64,000 nt of DNA, taken from the NCBI RefSeq assembly GCF_025717045.1, contig NZ_JAOVZN010000008.1, positions 533,519-597,518 on the forward strand, written 5' to 3'. Origin of the DNA: Flavobacterium sp. SH_e (lineage in GTDB: Bacteria; Bacteroidota; Bacteroidia; Flavobacteriales; Flavobacteriaceae). Below the pieces are notes generated by a model. The model was not told where the DNA came from and searched no databases. It saw only the letters and a list, made by a program, of their open reading frames with translations. The translations under genes and the position numbers were made by a program. Numbering within the stretch: the first letter of the stretch is position 1; the number at the start of each line of letters is the position of its first letter. Positions 17,359-25,704 of the stretch are shown here, piece after piece.

Positions 17359-17634
17359 TTATGCTTTCTTATTCAAAGCAGCGCTCAATTCTAAAGAAAT
17401 AGCAGAACGCTCTAATTTTAATTTTCCAGACATAGTTTCGATTACAACAGTAGTTTCTGCTAGTTCAGCGATTTTACCGTGGAAACCACTTTTTGTTACT
17501 ATTTTGTCACCTACTTTTAGGTTGCTTTCAAATTCTTTTTCGTTTTTAGCTCTTTTTTGCTGTGGTCTGATCATGAAGAAATAGATTACCACAAACATTA
17601 AAAGGAATGGCGCAAATTGAGATAATTGTCCCAT
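17359..17634 (-). CDS. yajC: Sec translocase accessory subunit YajC
   Basis: A 91-residue inner-membrane protein that works with SecDF in protein export. One N-terminal membrane helix (FAPFLLMFVVIYFFMIRPQQKRAK) ends with the diagnostic RPQQKR motif, followed by the conserved cytoplasmic part GDKIVTKSGFHGKIAEL. Length and order are standard. It lies 145 bases downstream of nusB on the same strand, an arrangement common in Bacteroidota, although the gap is unusually long and contains repeat-like sequence. Confidence 0.96.
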   Translation of the reverse strand: MGQLSQFAPFLLMFVVIYFFMIRPQQKRAKNEKEFESNLKVGDKIVTKSGFHGKIAELAETTVVIETMSGKLKLERSAISLELSAALNKKA

Positions 17635-17677
17635 AATTTAAATTTATTTTTGATTTATATTTAATATTTTCTTTTGC

Positions 17678-17760
17678 TCTTCGACTCCGCTCAGAGTTAC
17701 AATGATTTTTTACATTCAATTTTGGCACTTCCTGATCCAGATTGGAATTTGGAATTTCAA
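17678..17760. repeat. Repeat-like sequence between nusB and yajC
   Basis: The gap holds CTCTTCGACTCCGCTCAGAGTTACAATG (17678-17705), a fragment of a widespread Bacteroidota intergenic repeat, and GATTGGAATTTGGAATTTC, the AATTCCAAATTCC-type repeat also seen near 2040 and 17000. Confidence 0.4.
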
Positions 17761-17779
17761 AATTGATTATTTCAAACTT

Positions 17780-18724
17780 TTACATCAACCCTCTTCCCGT
17801 TTTTAGCATCTTTTTATTAGCGGTAAGCTCTTTAACAAGATTATCTAAAATTCCGTTGATAAAAATACTACTTTTTGGTGTAGAATACTCTTTTGCAATT
17901 TCTAAATATTCGTTAAGAGTTACTTTTACTGGAATTGAAGGGAATTTAACAAACTCGCAAATCGCCATTTTCAAGATAATCGTATCAATTTCAGCAATAC
18001 GGTCACTGTCCCAGTTTGGTGTTTTATCTTCGTATTCTTTTGCAAAAGCAGTTTCATTTAAAATTGTTCTTCTAAATAAATCTTTAGCAAAATCTTTGTC
18101 CTCAATATCTTTATACAATTTTGGTACTCTGAAATCGTCTGGATCTTCAGTTTTAATAGCTTTCAATTGTTTCACGATATGTGTATTTACAACTGGAATA
18201 TCATCAACCCAAGTCAATTTATCATCCTCCAAATACTCGTATAATTTTTCATTCGGAACAATAACGTTTTCAAACAAATCAATAATAAATTGTCTGTCTT
18301 CTTCAAACGTATTTACATTATTCGACATGTATTTTTTGTAGATATCGCTTGCTTTTACATCGTTTAAAAGCAAAATAATATAATCGTCGTTTAATGACCA
18401 GTTATTGATTTTTCGGTTTTCTAAAGCAATGCTAAGAGAATTACTTTCTGCTAAAAGCTGGAAGATTTTGTTTTTGATGAACTTTTCGTTCGGATTACGT
18501 TCTGCTGGAGTAGCAAGGTGTTTTTTACTTGACAGATGCAAATAGACAGCTTCTTTTTTGCAAATTTCTATCAATGAAGAAAGCATTATAAGATATAAGT
18601 CCTGAATATTATCTATGCTATAAAAAAGGAATTTCTCTTCTTTTTCCATATTATCAGAACCGCTTTGGTGCATTGCATAAATGGATTGCATTACTTTAAC
18701 GCGTATGTGTCTTCTATTTACCAC
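17780..18724 (-). CDS. nusB: Transcription antitermination factor NusB
   Basis: Binds boxA RNA with S10 in rRNA antitermination complexes. The 314-residue protein is about twice the E. coli length, as is typical of Bacteroidota NusB. The start NRRHIRVKVMQSIYAMHQSG is the Bacteroidota form of the helix that begins RRxARxxAxQxLY in other NusB proteins. The C-terminal half contains the NusB core (FAKDLFRRTI, NWDSDRIAEIDTIILKMAICEF, PVKVTLNEYLEIAKEYSTPKSSIFINGILDNL). The central ~120 residues are the lineage-specific insertion. A TACTTTTG -7 box lies upstream. Confidence 0.95.
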   Translation of the reverse strand: MVNRRHIRVKVMQSIYAMHQSGSDNMEKEEKFLFYSIDNIQDLYLIMLSSLIEICKKEAVYLHLSSKKHLATPAERNPNEKFIKNKIFQLLAESNSLSIALENRKINNWSLNDDYIILLLNDVKASDIYKKYMSNNVNTFEEDRQFIIDLFENVIVPNEKLYEYLEDDKLTWVDDIPVVNTHIVKQLKAIKTEDPDDFRVPKLYKDIEDKDFAKDLFRRTILNETAFAKEYEDKTPNWDSDRIAEIDTIILKMAICEFVKFPSIPVKVTLNEYLEIAKEYSTPKSSIFINGILDNLVKELTANKKMLKTGRGLM

Positions 18725-18752
18725 CGTGTAAGAACATTTAAAAATTAGTCTG

Positions 18753-18760
18753 CAAAAGTA
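18753..18760 (-). promoter_or_regulatory. Candidate -7 box for nusB
   Basis: On the minus strand this reads TACTTTTG, matching TAnnTTTG, 28 bases before the nusB start. Confidence 0.5.
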
Positions 18761-18834
18761 TAACTTTTGATGCGTATTTTAAAATTAATTCGCAAAAAAG
18801 TGACACTTTGAGGTGTCTGTTTTCAATATTAATC

Positions 18835-18955
18835 AGTTTTCAGTCGCAGTCGCAGTATTCAGTCTTGTTATCGTGATCAAACTGTAAACTGCGACTGCGA
18901 CTGAAAACTAAAAAAAATCTCAGTTTCCAGTAGATCTGAAAACTGAGACTGAGAC
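18835..18955. repeat. Two nested CAGTCGCAGT/CTCAGTTT inverted repeats
   Basis: A perfect 22-base inverted repeat (18835-18856 and 18888-18909), itself built from CAGTCG repeats, is followed by a second hairpin in which CTCAGTTT (from 18919) pairs with AAACTGAG (to 18947), and by GAGACTGAGACTG. Both arms share the pattern of a short triplet-like repeat. They lie between the leucine dehydrogenase stop and the nusB promoter. Confidence 0.75.
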
Positions 18956-18969
18956 TGTAAACTTAAAAA

Positions 18970-20076
18970 TTACTTAGAAGCGTTCTCGATTCTTCTTTGA
19001 TCGATACGATTTTGAGCAATTGTAAGCGCCGCTTTATGAGTTGTAATATTGTTTTTAGCAGCAAAATCAATAATCTCTAAAGTAGTATTATAGATATTTT
19101 CTGTTTTGCTCATGATTTCAGCTTTACCATAGTTTGCCAATTCAGCATAAACATTAATAATTCCACCGGCATTGATTAAGAAATCTGGAGCGTATAAAAT
19201 TCCTCTTTCTTGTAAAATAGCACCGTGAACATTTTCGTCTGCTAACTGATTGTTGGCTGCACCAGCAATAACTTTAGCTTTAATTTTATTTACTGTATTA
19301 TCATTGATTGTTGCTCCCATTGCACAAGGCGCGTAGATATCAACATCTGCAGTATATAAATCTTCACCAGTATAAATTGCTGCATTGTATTTTGAAGCAA
19401 CTTGGTATAATTTTTCTTCGTTGATGTCAGTAATCGTTACTTGCGCTCCTTCTTTAGTTAAATAATCAACCAAAGTTTCACCCACGTGTCCAATTCCTTG
19501 CACTAAAACTTTTTTACCCTCTAAAACATCAGAACCAAACTGACTTTTAGCAGCAGCTTTCATACCTAAATAAACTCCGTAAGCAGTAACTGGAGAAGGG
19601 TTTCCAGAACCACCTCTTTCTTCAGAAATTCCAGTAACATAAGGCGTAACATCTCTTACAGTATCCATGTCTTTAGTTTCCATTCCGACATCTTCTGCAG
19701 TGATGTATCTTCCGCTTAATGAATGAACAAATTCACCAAACTTACGCATTAATTCAGGTGTTTTTTGAGTTTTAGCATCACCGATAATTACAGCTTTACC
19801 TCCACCAATATTAAGTCCAGTAATGGCAGATTTAAACGTCATACCTCTAGAAAGACGTAAAACATCGTTTAAAGCTTCCCATTCTGTGTTATAATTCCAC
19901 ATTCTGGTTCCTCCCAAAGCTGGCCCCATAACCGAATTATGAATACCAATAATTGCTTTTAAACCTGTATCTTTGTCATTGCAAAATACAATTTGTTCGT
20001 GATCGTCAAAAGATAATTGACCAAAAACAGGATCCATTTTTTGAAGTTCCTTTCCAGTTGCGAAAGTTGCATCCAT
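18970..20076 (-). CDS. Leucine dehydrogenase (Glu/Leu/Phe/Val dehydrogenase family)
   Basis: Reversible NAD-dependent oxidative deamination of branched-chain amino acids. The 368-residue protein has the catalytic domain with ALGGTRMWNY, the catalytic-lysine segment TGLNIGGGKAVI, and TAEDVGMETKDMD, followed by a Rossmann domain with VQGIGHVGETLVDYL and CAMGATIND. NAGGIINVYAEL near the C terminus is typical. Specificity for Leu rather than Val or Phe is inferred from overall resemblance. It may act with the HMG-CoA lyase at 4532 in leucine breakdown. Confidence 0.93.
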   Translation of the reverse strand: MDATFATGKELQKMDPVFGQLSFDDHEQIVFCNDKDTGLKAIIGIHNSVMGPALGGTRMWNYNTEWEALNDVLRLSRGMTFKSAITGLNIGGGKAVIIGDAKTQKTPELMRKFGEFVHSLSGRYITAEDVGMETKDMDTVRDVTPYVTGISEERGGSGNPSPVTAYGVYLGMKAAAKSQFGSDVLEGKKVLVQGIGHVGETLVDYLTKEGAQVTITDINEEKLYQVASKYNAAIYTGEDLYTADVDIYAPCAMGATINDNTVNKIKAKVIAGAANNQLADENVHGAILQERGILYAPDFLINAGGIINVYAELANYGKAEIMSKTENIYNTTLEIIDFAAKNNITTHKAALTIAQNRIDQRRIENASK

Positions 20077-20280
20077 AGCGCTAGTATTAATTAGGTTAAA
20101 ATTATGAATTCGTCAAAAAGACTTCTCAAACATAATTAAAAAATACACATGCGCTAATTTTTTGTCTTTAAAATAACAATTTTACAATATAATTGTTTTG
20201 ATTAAATCGCAAATTATTATAATTTTATTTAATAATAATTCTTAAATCTAAATCAATTCAATATCATATTTCTTAAAAAA

Positions 20281-22059
20281 ATGAAAGAATTAAGCTATTT
20301 AAACAAATATTTCATCAAATATAAATACAGTTTTTCACTTGGAATTTTAATCACCATAATCGCACAAATATTTTCTTTATTTACTCCAAAGCTCATTAGC
20401 AAGTCTTTAAACGCTATTGAGAATTTTGACAAACTTTCTGCTACAGATCAAAAATCAGAAATTGTAATTGCTACTTTTCGTCAGGATCTCATTCATAATG
20501 TGCTACTTATCATAGGAACTACGATTGTTGCTGGGTTTTTAACGTTTTTAATGCGCCAAACTTTAATTGTAATGTCGCGCCATATCGAGTTTGATTTAAA
20601 AAATGAAGTTTTTAGACAATACGAGAATCTTTCACAGAATTTTTACAAACAAAATAGAACTGGCGATTTAATGAACCGTATTAGCGAAGACGTTTCAAAA
20701 GTTCGTATGTACGTTGGGCCAGCAGTAATGTATACTATAAATACAGCTATCCGTTTTGCTATCGTTATATTATATATGTATAATGTATCACCGCTGCTTA
20801 CCTTATATACTATATTGCCATTACCGATACTTTCTTATTGTATTTTTAAACTAAGCTCAGAAATCAATAAGCGAAGCACTACATTTCAGCAATATCTTTC
20901 TAAAGTTTCAAGTTTCACACAGGAAATCTTTTCAGGAATTCGCGTTATAAAAGCCTATTCTCTAGAAGATCAGCATCAGAATAATATGGTTGATCTTGCC
21001 GAAGAAAGCAAGCGTAAAAGTTTAAGTCTTGCAAGAGTACAATCGCTATTTGGTCCGTTGATGATTGCGCTTATTGGAATCAGTAACTTGGTTGTGATTT
21101 ATTTTGGAGGCGTTATGTACATCAATGGAAGTATTCCAAATATCGGAACCATCGCAGAGTTTATATTATATGTAAACATGCTGACTTGGCCGGTTGCTTC
21201 TTTAGGATGGGTTTCTTCTATGGTTCAAGAAGCGGAAGCTTCTCAGAAACGTTTGAATGAATTTTTGAAAATCGAACCAGAAATCAAAAACAACAATGAA
21301 AACACTTCAGAAATTCAAGGAAATATCTCTTTTGAAAATGTTTCTTTCACCTATCAGGATACTAATATTGAAGCTTTGAAAAATGTTTCTTTTACCGTAA
21401 AAAAAGGAGAAACATTGGCTATCTTAGGAAAAACAGGCTCTGGAAAATCGACTATTCTTTCATTGATTTCAAGATTGTATGATGTAACCGAAGGAGAAGT
21501 GAAAATTGACGAAAACGAAATCAGTACTTTAAACTTAAATGATCTTCGAAATAATATCGGAATCGTTCCTCAAGATGCTTTCTTATTTTCGGATACAATT
21601 AAAAACAATATCAAATTCGGAAATCAAAATGCAACGGATGAAGAAGTAATTGAAGCAGCTAAAAACGCTGTGGTTCATGATAACATTATTGCCTTTAACA
21701 AACAGTATGACACCGTTTTAGGAGAAAGAGGAATCACACTTTCTGGCGGACAAAAACAGCGTGTTTCGATTGCAAGAGCGATTATAAAAAATCCAGCAAT
21801 CTTACTTTTTGACGACTGTTTATCTGCAGTAGATACCGAAACTGAAGAGTTGATTTTGAATAATTTATTTGAAATTTCTAAAGATAAAACCACCATAATT
21901 GTAAGTCATCGAGTATCATCTGCCAAAAATGCAGACAAAATTATTATCTTAGAAGATGGTAAGATAATTCAACAAGGTTCTCATAATCAATTAATAAATC
22001 AAGAAGGTTATTATGCATCGTTATATTTAAAACAACTTTCGGAAAAAGAATTACTTTAA
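20281..22059 (+). CDS. ABC transporter, fused permease and ATPase (MsbA/MDR-like)
   Basis: A 592-residue half-transporter that would act as a homodimer in the inner membrane, exporting a lipid, drug or similar substrate. About residues 1-320 contain six membrane helices and the EFDLKNEVFRQYENLSQNFYKQNRTGDLMNRISEDV coupling region. The ATPase domain has the Walker A GKTGSGKST, Q-loop GIVPQDAFLFS, signature LSGGQKQR, Walker B ILLFDDCLSAVD and switch His in IIVSHR. Walker B ends DDC where DEP/DEA is more usual; the residue after the first Asp is Asp, not Glu, which would be expected to slow hydrolysis. Substrate unknown. Confidence 0.92.
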   Translation: MKELSYLNKYFIKYKYSFSLGILITIIAQIFSLFTPKLISKSLNAIENFDKLSATDQKSEIVIATFRQDLIHNVLLIIGTTIVAGFLTFLMRQTLIVMSRHIEFDLKNEVFRQYENLSQNFYKQNRTGDLMNRISEDVSKVRMYVGPAVMYTINTAIRFAIVILYMYNVSPLLTLYTILPLPILSYCIFKLSSEINKRSTTFQQYLSKVSSFTQEIFSGIRVIKAYSLEDQHQNNMVDLAEESKRKSLSLARVQSLFGPLMIALIGISNLVVIYFGGVMYINGSIPNIGTIAEFILYVNMLTWPVASLGWVSSMVQEAEASQKRLNEFLKIEPEIKNNNENTSEIQGNISFENVSFTYQDTNIEALKNVSFTVKKGETLAILGKTGSGKSTILSLISRLYDVTEGEVKIDENEISTLNLNDLRNNIGIVPQDAFLFSDTIKNNIKFGNQNATDEEVIEAAKNAVVHDNIIAFNKQYDTVLGERGITLSGGQKQRVSIARAIIKNPAILLFDDCLSAVDTETEELILNNLFEISKDKTTIIVSHRVSSAKNADKIIILEDGKIIQQGSHNQLINQEGYYASLYLKQLSEKELL

Positions 22060-22112
22060 TTGTTGCGTAATAGATAATTTTTTATGATTTTTGAGTACTA
22101 TTAATTCCAAAA

Positions 22113-22496
22113 ATGATAGAACGTATTATGAGAGAAAATGACATGTTAGAAAAAGAAGAGATTTTTTCTAAAGTATTACGAGCAGGAAGAAGAACTTATT
22201 TCTTTGATGTGAGAGCTACCAAAGCTGATGATTATTACATTACTATTACCGAAAGCAAAAAATTTACTGAGGAAGATGGTTCTTTTCACTTCAAAAAACA
22301 CAAAATTTACTTATACAAAGAAGATTTTAGTGCTTTCGCCGAAATATTAGAGGAAATGACTTCTTATGTTTTGAACCACAAAGGCGAAGAAGTAATTTCT
22401 GAAAGACATCAAAAAGATTTTAAGAAAGAATACAGTTCTGAAAAAGCTGAAGGTCAAAGATCTAGTTTTACAGATATCGATTTTGATGATATTTAA
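22113..22496 (+). CDS. DUF3276 PUR-domain nucleic-acid-binding protein
   Basis: A 127-residue protein whose central part (IFSKVLRAGRRTYFFDVRATKADDYYITITESKKF) is the PUR repeat of bacterial PurA-like proteins, single-stranded DNA/RNA binders related to Borrelia BpuR. The acidic, Ser-rich C terminus (residues 105-127) is likely disordered. The start is uncertain: ATG at 22113 or the internal Met at residues 6 and 11; I use the first because it has A-rich upstream sequence. It follows the ABC exporter by 53 bases, and a terminator follows at 22521. Confidence 0.88.
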   Translation: MIERIMRENDMLEKEEIFSKVLRAGRRTYFFDVRATKADDYYITITESKKFTEEDGSFHFKKHKIYLYKEDFSAFAEILEEMTSYVLNHKGEEVISERHQKDFKKEYSSEKAEGQRSSFTDIDFDDI

Positions 22497-22520
22497 TCAA
22501 GATCATCTATATAAATTAGG

Positions 22521-22553
22521 AGTCCAATTTGTTCTGCATTTTGGACTTTTTTT
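22521..22553 (+). terminator. Rho-independent terminator
   Basis: AGTCCAA (22521-22527) pairs with TTGGACT (22541-22547) and a T run follows. Confidence 0.78.
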
Positions 22554-22669
22554 ATATATTTATTTTATTGTTAAATGTGAATGGTAAAATGTGAAACGCA
22601 ATAAATGAATTTTAAGATGATCCTTTTTCACATTTCACATCTTACATAAAACTTCTAACAAATTAAAAA

Positions 22670-23494
22670 ATGAAAAAATTAATAGTTCTTTTAAGTTTCT
22701 TCTTCTTTGTAATTTCTCTTTCTGCACAGAATACAGAATATGAAACGAAAAATAATATTCAATATTATAATGCATCAGCAAATAAATCAGATAAATATAT
22801 CAGCGAAAGATGTGTTTTAGATATTTATTATCCAAAAAATAAATCCGGATTTGCCACAATCGTTTGGTTTCACGGTGGCGGATTAACTGGCGGAAACAAA
22901 GAAATTCCTGAAGCTTTAAAAAATAAAGGTTTTGCTATTATTGGCGTAAATTATAGATTATCTCCAAAAGCAAAAGCTGAAAAAGCTATTGAAGATGCAG
23001 CTGCGGCAGTAGCTTGGGCTTTTAATAATATTTCAAATTATGGTGGCGATAAATCTCAGATTTTCGTTTCTGGACACTCTGCAGGAGGATATTTAGCTTT
23101 AATGATAGGTCTTAATAAAAAATATCTTCAGAAAGAAAATATTGATGCCAATCAAATCGCAGGACTTATTCCGTTTAGCGGACAATGCATTACACATTTC
23201 GAAATTAGAAGAGAAAATGGAATTCCAGAAAAACAGCCAACAATTGATGAATTTGCGCCTTTATATCACGTTCGCGCCGATGCTCCGCCTTTATTGTTAA
23301 TCACTGGAGATCGCGAACTTGAAATGTTGGGACGTTATGAAGAAAATGCATACATGGCCAGAATGATGAAATTGGTAGGACATACACAAACTAAACTGTA
23401 TGAATTAGACGGTTACGGTCACGGAATGACAGAACCTGGTTTTCCGCTTTTAGTAAACGAAGTAAACCGAATTTTAAAAGAACGCAAAAAATAA
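22670..23494 (+). CDS. Exported alpha/beta hydrolase (esterase/lipase, HGGG type)
   Basis: A 274-residue protein with a Sec signal peptide ending near SLSAQ. The core is a hormone-sensitive-lipase/BD-FAE-like carboxylesterase: WFHGGGLTGGNKE forms the oxyanion hole, GHSAGGYLAL holds the nucleophile, GDRELEM the acid and DGYGHGM the His. The protein is probably periplasmic. Substrate is unknown; small acyl esters are likely. It is followed after 23 bases by another serine-hydrolase gene, probably in one transcript. Confidence 0.88.
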   Translation: MKKLIVLLSFFFFVISLSAQNTEYETKNNIQYYNASANKSDKYISERCVLDIYYPKNKSGFATIVWFHGGGLTGGNKEIPEALKNKGFAIIGVNYRLSPKAKAEKAIEDAAAAVAWAFNNISNYGGDKSQIFVSGHSAGGYLALMIGLNKKYLQKENIDANQIAGLIPFSGQCITHFEIRRENGIPEKQPTIDEFAPLYHVRADAPPLLLITGDRELEMLGRYEENAYMARMMKLVGHTQTKLYELDGYGHGMTEPGFPLLVNEVNRILKERKK

Positions 23495-23517
23495 TCACTA
23501 AATAAAATTCCACGGCA

Positions 23518-24066
23518 ATGGAGACACAACTATTAATTATACCAGGACTTGGAGATTCTGGAGAAAAACATTGGCAGACCTTTTGGCATGAAAAATTCGA
23601 AAATTCAATTCGCGTTGTACAAGACAATTGGGATGAACCAATTCGTGAAGAATGGCTTGACCGATTAAACGAGAACATCTTAAAACTTAACAAACCAACT
23701 ATTTTAGTTGCGCATAGCCTAGCTGTTTCATTGGTTTTGCATTGGGCAGAAAAAAATAATAACGATAATATTATTGGTGCTTTTTTAGTTGCGCCTGCAG
23801 ACGTCGATTCACCTCAACATACACCAGAATGCACAAGAAATTTTTCGCCAATCCCGCTTTATAAATTACCTTTTCCATCGGTAGTTGTGGCAAGCGAAAA
23901 TGATCCTTATGCTTCTTTTGAAAGAAAAAAACTCTTCGCCGAAAAATGGGGAAGCGATTTTGTAAATATCGGTCAGCAAGGACACATTAATTCCGATTCT
24001 GATTTGAAATATTGGGAAGAAGGACAGGCTATTTTACAGAAGTTGATTGAAAAGATAAACCTTTAA
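23518..24066 (+). CDS. RBBP9/YdeN family serine hydrolase
   Basis: A 182-residue cytoplasmic alpha/beta hydrolase. The start LLIIPGLGDSGEKHWQTFWHEKF is characteristic of the RBBP9/YdeN family, as are the nucleophile VAHSLAVSL, ASENDPYAS (acid) and GQQGHINSDS (His). Length is normal. Known members are small serine hydrolases of unclear substrate. It is the second gene of a likely pair with the exported esterase. A nested inverted repeat (24068-24203) begins two bases after the stop. Confidence 0.9.
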   Translation: METQLLIIPGLGDSGEKHWQTFWHEKFENSIRVVQDNWDEPIREEWLDRLNENILKLNKPTILVAHSLAVSLVLHWAEKNNNDNIIGAFLVAPADVDSPQHTPECTRNFSPIPLYKLPFPSVVVASENDPYASFERKKLFAEKWGSDFVNIGQQGHINSDSDLKYWEEGQAILQKLIEKINL

Positions 24067-24067
24067 C

Positions 24068-24203
24068 TTAACCGCAAAGTTCGCAAAGATTTACGCAAGG
24101 TTCGCAAAATTAATAATGCAAAGCTTTGCGAACTTTAACCGACAAAAAACTCCGCATAAAGCCTTGCGCTCTTTGCGTAAATCTTTGTGAACTTTGCGGT
24201 TAA
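24068..24203. repeat. TTAACCGCAAAG-family nested inverted repeat, copy A
   Basis: The outer arms, 24068-24098 and 24173-24203, are 31-base inverted repeats with one mismatch. Inner arms (GGTTCGCAAA and TTTGCGAAC) form a second hairpin. The element sits between two convergent genes. Copies B (51199-51343) and C (54130-54222) share the CGCAAAGTTCGCAAAG motif and the same ends. Confidence 0.9.
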
Positions 24204-24217
24204 AATAAGTATAAAAA

Positions 24218-24553
24218 CTATCCAATTCTTAATCCATTTGGTATTCTAAAATCGGGAGCCAATAAAATCACGTCTCCCTCCTCGCCTACAGCGCCAAGAA
24301 CCAAACATTCACTCATAAATTTTCCAATTTGTTTTCGAGGAAAATTGACAACTGCTACAATCTGACGATTAACTAAATCTTCTTTCTGATATCTTTTGGT
24401 GATTTGTGCCGATGATTTTCTAATTCCTATTTCTGAACCAAAATCAATTGTAAGCTGATAAGCTGGTTTTCTGGCTTCAGGAAAATCGTTTACTTCTAAA
24501 ATAGTTCCTACGCGCATATCTGTGCGTTCAAATTCGTTCCAGGTTAAATCCAT
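24218..24553 (-). CDS. csaA: CsaA-like tRNA-binding domain protein
   Basis: A 111-residue OB-fold protein that forms a homodimer and resembles the tRNA-binding domain of methionyl- and phenylalanyl-tRNA synthetases. The start MDLTWNEFERTDMRVGTILEVNDFPEARKPAYQL and the segments KSSAQITKRY and VVNFPRKQIGKFMSECLVLGA match the CsaA family closely. It has been called a secretion chaperone in Bacillus; RNA binding is better supported by the fold. Length is standard. Confidence 0.92.
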   Translation of the reverse strand: MDLTWNEFERTDMRVGTILEVNDFPEARKPAYQLTIDFGSEIGIRKSSAQITKRYQKEDLVNRQIVAVVNFPRKQIGKFMSECLVLGAVGEEGDVILLAPDFRIPNGLRIG

Positions 24554-24683
24554 TTTTCAATTATTAGATTTACAAACCTATAAATTTTGTAATTAATGCG
24601 CCTAATTCTATAACCTATTTCTTTTTCTTTAAATCTAATTTTACGAGAAGAAAAATAAAAATACTCACGTAAAAAGATATAAC

Positions 24684-25577
24684 ATGGAACATACTGAACC
24701 AAATGCATGCATGTCAATCAAAGATTTTGAATCTAATTTAAAACAGGTTCATACCGATAAATATATAGAAACTGCCCAAAATGTTAGACTTTATGTTAAA
24801 GATTACGGACAAGGAAAACCTGTAATCCTAATTCACGGCTGGCCACTTTCTAATGAAATGTGGGAATATCAAATAGATCATTTAGTACAAAATAATTATC
24901 GCGTAATTGCCTACGATCGTCGCGGATTCGGGAAATCTTCTCAGCCTTGGGACGGTTACGATTATGATACTTTGACAGATGATCTTAAAGAAATTATCGA
25001 ACAATTGGAATTGGAAGATATAACTCTTGTCGGTTTCTCAATGGGCGGTGGCGAAGTTGTTCGTTATTTCAGCCGTCATGGCGGAAAAAATGTAATTAAA
25101 ATTGCTTTAATTTCTTCAATTATTCCATTTCTTTTAAAAACTCACGACAACCCAGACGGACATCCAAAAGAAAAAAGCGAAAATACAGCTATGGCAATCA
25201 AAGAAGACCGAATTGGTTTTGTAGATAATTTCGGAAAAACGTTTTTTGGTGTAAATATCATAAACAAGCCAATTAGTACGCCTTTATTAGAATATTATAG
25301 AAATTTATGTTCAGCGGCCTCTCCAAGGGCCACTTTAAAATGCGCTGAATCTTTCTCTTACACCGATTTTAGAGATGAAATAGATTTTATTAAAGTTCCT
25401 GCTCTAATTATTCACGGAGACGACGATAAAATTGTACCGATTGATCTTACTTCAAGAAAAGCAGCAAAATCAATTGCAAATAATACTTACATAGAATATG
25501 AAGGCGCTCCACACGGCTTATTTTACACCGATAGAGAAAAGCTAAATGAAGATTTATTGGAATTTTTGAATTCATAA
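24684..25577 (+). CDS. Alpha/beta hydrolase (non-heme chloroperoxidase-like subfamily)
   Basis: A 297-residue cytoplasmic hydrolase. Motifs are LIHGWPLSNEMWEYQI (oxyanion), YDRRGFGKSSQPWDGYDYDT, the nucleophile GFSMGGGEVVRYFSRHG, HGDDDKIVP (acid) and APHGLFYTD (His). This set matches the group often annotated as non-heme chloroperoxidase or arylesterase. The halogenation activity is an artefact of perhydrolysis in the known family, so esterase is the safer call. An N-terminal extension of about 25 residues precedes the fold. It has its own terminator at 25589. Confidence 0.9.
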   Translation: MEHTEPNACMSIKDFESNLKQVHTDKYIETAQNVRLYVKDYGQGKPVILIHGWPLSNEMWEYQIDHLVQNNYRVIAYDRRGFGKSSQPWDGYDYDTLTDDLKEIIEQLELEDITLVGFSMGGGEVVRYFSRHGGKNVIKIALISSIIPFLLKTHDNPDGHPKEKSENTAMAIKEDRIGFVDNFGKTFFGVNIINKPISTPLLEYYRNLCSAASPRATLKCAESFSYTDFRDEIDFIKVPALIIHGDDDKIVPIDLTSRKAAKSIANNTYIEYEGAPHGLFYTDREKLNEDLLEFLNS

Positions 25578-25588
25578 AAATTAAAAGA

Positions 25589-25641
25589 AGTATCCAAAGA
25601 AGCAAGCTGTTGTGGCTAACTGCTTTCTTTGGGTATTTTTT
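25589..25641 (+). terminator. Rho-independent terminator
   Basis: TATCCAAAGAAGCA pairs, with one bulge, with TGCTTTCTTTGGGTA and is followed by a T run. This hairpin argues against a start for the next gene at the in-frame GTG at 25612. Confidence 0.78.
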
Positions 25642-25704
25642 ATTCTTGTGCTCTTTTATTTACAGTTTTTTAAAGCTATTTTTGAAAATCAAATTTCAAA
25701 TAAA

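Noticed and set aside
17742..18341. A 199-residue open frame opposite nusB on the plus strand
   Set aside because: It lies wholly inside nusB, which has clear NusB motifs, and shows Ser/Phe-rich composition typical of an antisense shadow frame.
18835..18955. CRISPR-like repeats
   Set aside because: The repeats are inverted, not regularly spaced direct repeats with spacers, and there are no cas genes in the window.
24684..25577. Chloroperoxidase annotation for the alpha/beta hydrolase
   Set aside because: The motifs are those of an esterase; halogenation by such enzymes is a perhydrolysis side reaction.
25612..25704. Longer form of the thioredoxin-fold protein with an N-terminal membrane helix (GTG start)
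   Set aside because: The GTG lies inside a rho-independent terminator of the preceding gene, and the ATG at 25705 gives the normal family length.
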